Below are positions 62,895-64,000 of a DNA stretch of 64,000 bases, piece after piece. Both the position numbers and the translations under genes were made by a program. Below the pieces are notes generated by a model. The model saw only the letters and a program-made list of their open reading frames with translations, was not told the DNA's origin and ran no database searches. This DNA is from Sordaria brevicollis. Its lineage: Eukaryota; Ascomycota; Sordariomycetes; Sordariales; Sordariaceae. The DNA is taken from assembly GCA_033439795.1 (NCBI GenBank), contig JAUTDP010000007.1, forward strand, positions 1,240,001-1,304,000, given 5' to 3'. The stretch's first letter is position 1. Each line of letters begins with the position of its first letter.

Positions 62895-64000
62895 ATACTT
62901 TATTAGAATATAGGGAAATTATATAAAAGAAGGAAATTACTATTCGAATAAGAAGAGACTTATAATATTATAACGATTTAAAAACCGGGTAGGAATTTAA
63001 ATGAAGATATTTATCGTCTACGGGGCGGTAAATATATTAGAATAGATTATTTAAAAAAAGGGAAGGTAATTATTTATATAAATAAGAAATAGAATTTTAA
63101 AGATTTAAATTTCTGTATTAAAAAAGATTAAACCTTTATAACGTTTAAAAATTTAAAAGAATTATTAACTATTTATTTAATTTATTCCCTTATTAAAATA
63201 TATAAAATACTGGAATATAAATAGGAATCTCCTTTCTTTAAATTCTTTGAAAAAAAACCTTTAATAAAATATTAAATTATAACCGTCGGGGACTTTAACC
63301 TCTATTATCCTAATTAGGATTTAGAAAATAAAATTAACCTAAAAGCCGAAAAACTCCTTATATAAATATAATGGTAATATATACGGCTTATTACCCTTAA
63401 AAGGGAATTAATTTATATAAATAATATAATATAGGAAAAGAGAAATAGAATAATCGATTACGTATAAATAATATTAAAAGTCGAAACCGAATATTAAGGG
63501 GCGTAATAATACGAATAAACCGGTTCGGATTATTATTTTTAAAAAATTTAAATCTATACTAGAAAAAAGGTTAAGAAAACGGAAATAGAAGAAAATTATA
63601 ATTAAAATTTAATAAACGCGGAAAAAGTATAAGAAGCGGTATTATAACGGATTTCAGTCCCGGCGAAAATTAATACAAAAAAGGAATTAAAATTTATATT
63701 TAATAAATTTAATAGAAAATTTATAAATATAGTGGAAGAATTCGTTTTATATTAAAAGAAAAATCGAAGGAGAAAAACGAAATAATAAATACTAAAATAT
63801 AAAATAGCGACGAAAAATGTAAAGCGGAAATAATAAAAATAATATAGGGAAAGGATATTTTCGAATTGGGTAAAATTTATAAAAATATTAATAAAAAAAA
63901 GAAGGATTAATATAAAAATTTAATAAATAATATAGCGAAAAAGCGTTAAAAGGGCGTTAAAAAATTTAAATAAATTTTAAACCCTCGAAAAATAAACTTA
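62895..64000 (+). pseudogene. LINE ORF2 remnant (endonuclease) in L11
   Basis: The endonuclease start (QNIGK-like) at 62895 and VGDFNLYYPN at about 63285-63315 are readable, with the next Trp as TAG. The RT domain lies beyond the window. Confidence 0.82.

Larger units (their letters stand above)
61114..64000 (+). mobile_element. LINE copy L11, 5' part, runs off the window
   Basis: Plus-strand copy starting at the standard 5' terminus (actgctttagaacc) after a short A run and continuing past the window edge inside ORF2. Confidence 0.9.

Noticed and set aside
1..64000. tRNA, rRNA or other structured RNA genes
   Set aside because: No acceptor/anticodon patterns or rRNA core sequences seen. The only GC-rich stems are the LINE 3' hairpins.

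Overview
The window contains no intact gene. It looks like an AT-rich, heterochromatic block from a filamentous ascomycete (Pezizomycotina). Repeats fill it, and they have been degraded by C-to-T (and G-to-A) transitions of the kind made by repeat-induced point mutation (RIP). CpA and TpG are scarce, TpA is in excess and CpG survives. Nearly every stop inside a recognisable reading frame is TAA or TAG where Gln or Trp is expected. Element names and the labels L1 to L11 and G1 are working labels of mine.

Most of the window is one Tad-like LINE (non-LTR retrotransposon) present in at least eleven copies on both strands. Complete copies are about 6.97 kb (L6, L7, L10). Order within the element: ORF1 with zinc knuckles; ORF2 with an apurinic-type endonuclease, reverse transcriptase (RT) and a C-terminal Cys/His motif; then about 1.75 kb that holds a 972-nt reading frame on the OPPOSITE strand; then GC-rich hairpins and a short CTTA-type tail. 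That antisense frame is the most unusual feature. It is exactly 972 nt in all eight copies where I could measure it, while the roughly 325 nt beside it vary in length.

Layout. 1-11642: L1 (minus), split by L2 (plus, 1048-5884). 11675-17637: L3 (plus). 17638-49216: L4 (plus), split by L5 (19651-23835) and by L6 (minus, 25240-46093). L6 is itself split by full-length L7 (plus, 26366-33336) and by a chromodomain Ty3/gypsy element G1 (37470-44362). 49217-58945: a decayed non-repeat gene split by L8 (a 0.6-kb internally deleted LINE with both ends) and by L9, with full-length L10 (50967-57936) inside L9. 58946-61113: non-LINE sequence with a 17-bp tandem array and a faint minus-strand coding remnant. 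61114-64000: start of L11.

Target-site duplications found by eye support most of these nestings. Where a frame crosses an insertion (the antisense frame in L1 and L6, the host-like gene at L8 and L9), it resumes in phase once the insert and one duplication copy are removed. Relative order: L4, then L6 into L4, then L7 and G1 into L6; L5 into L4 separately; L2 into L1; L8 and L9 into the single-copy gene, L10 into L9. No RNA genes, CRISPR arrays or working promoters were seen.
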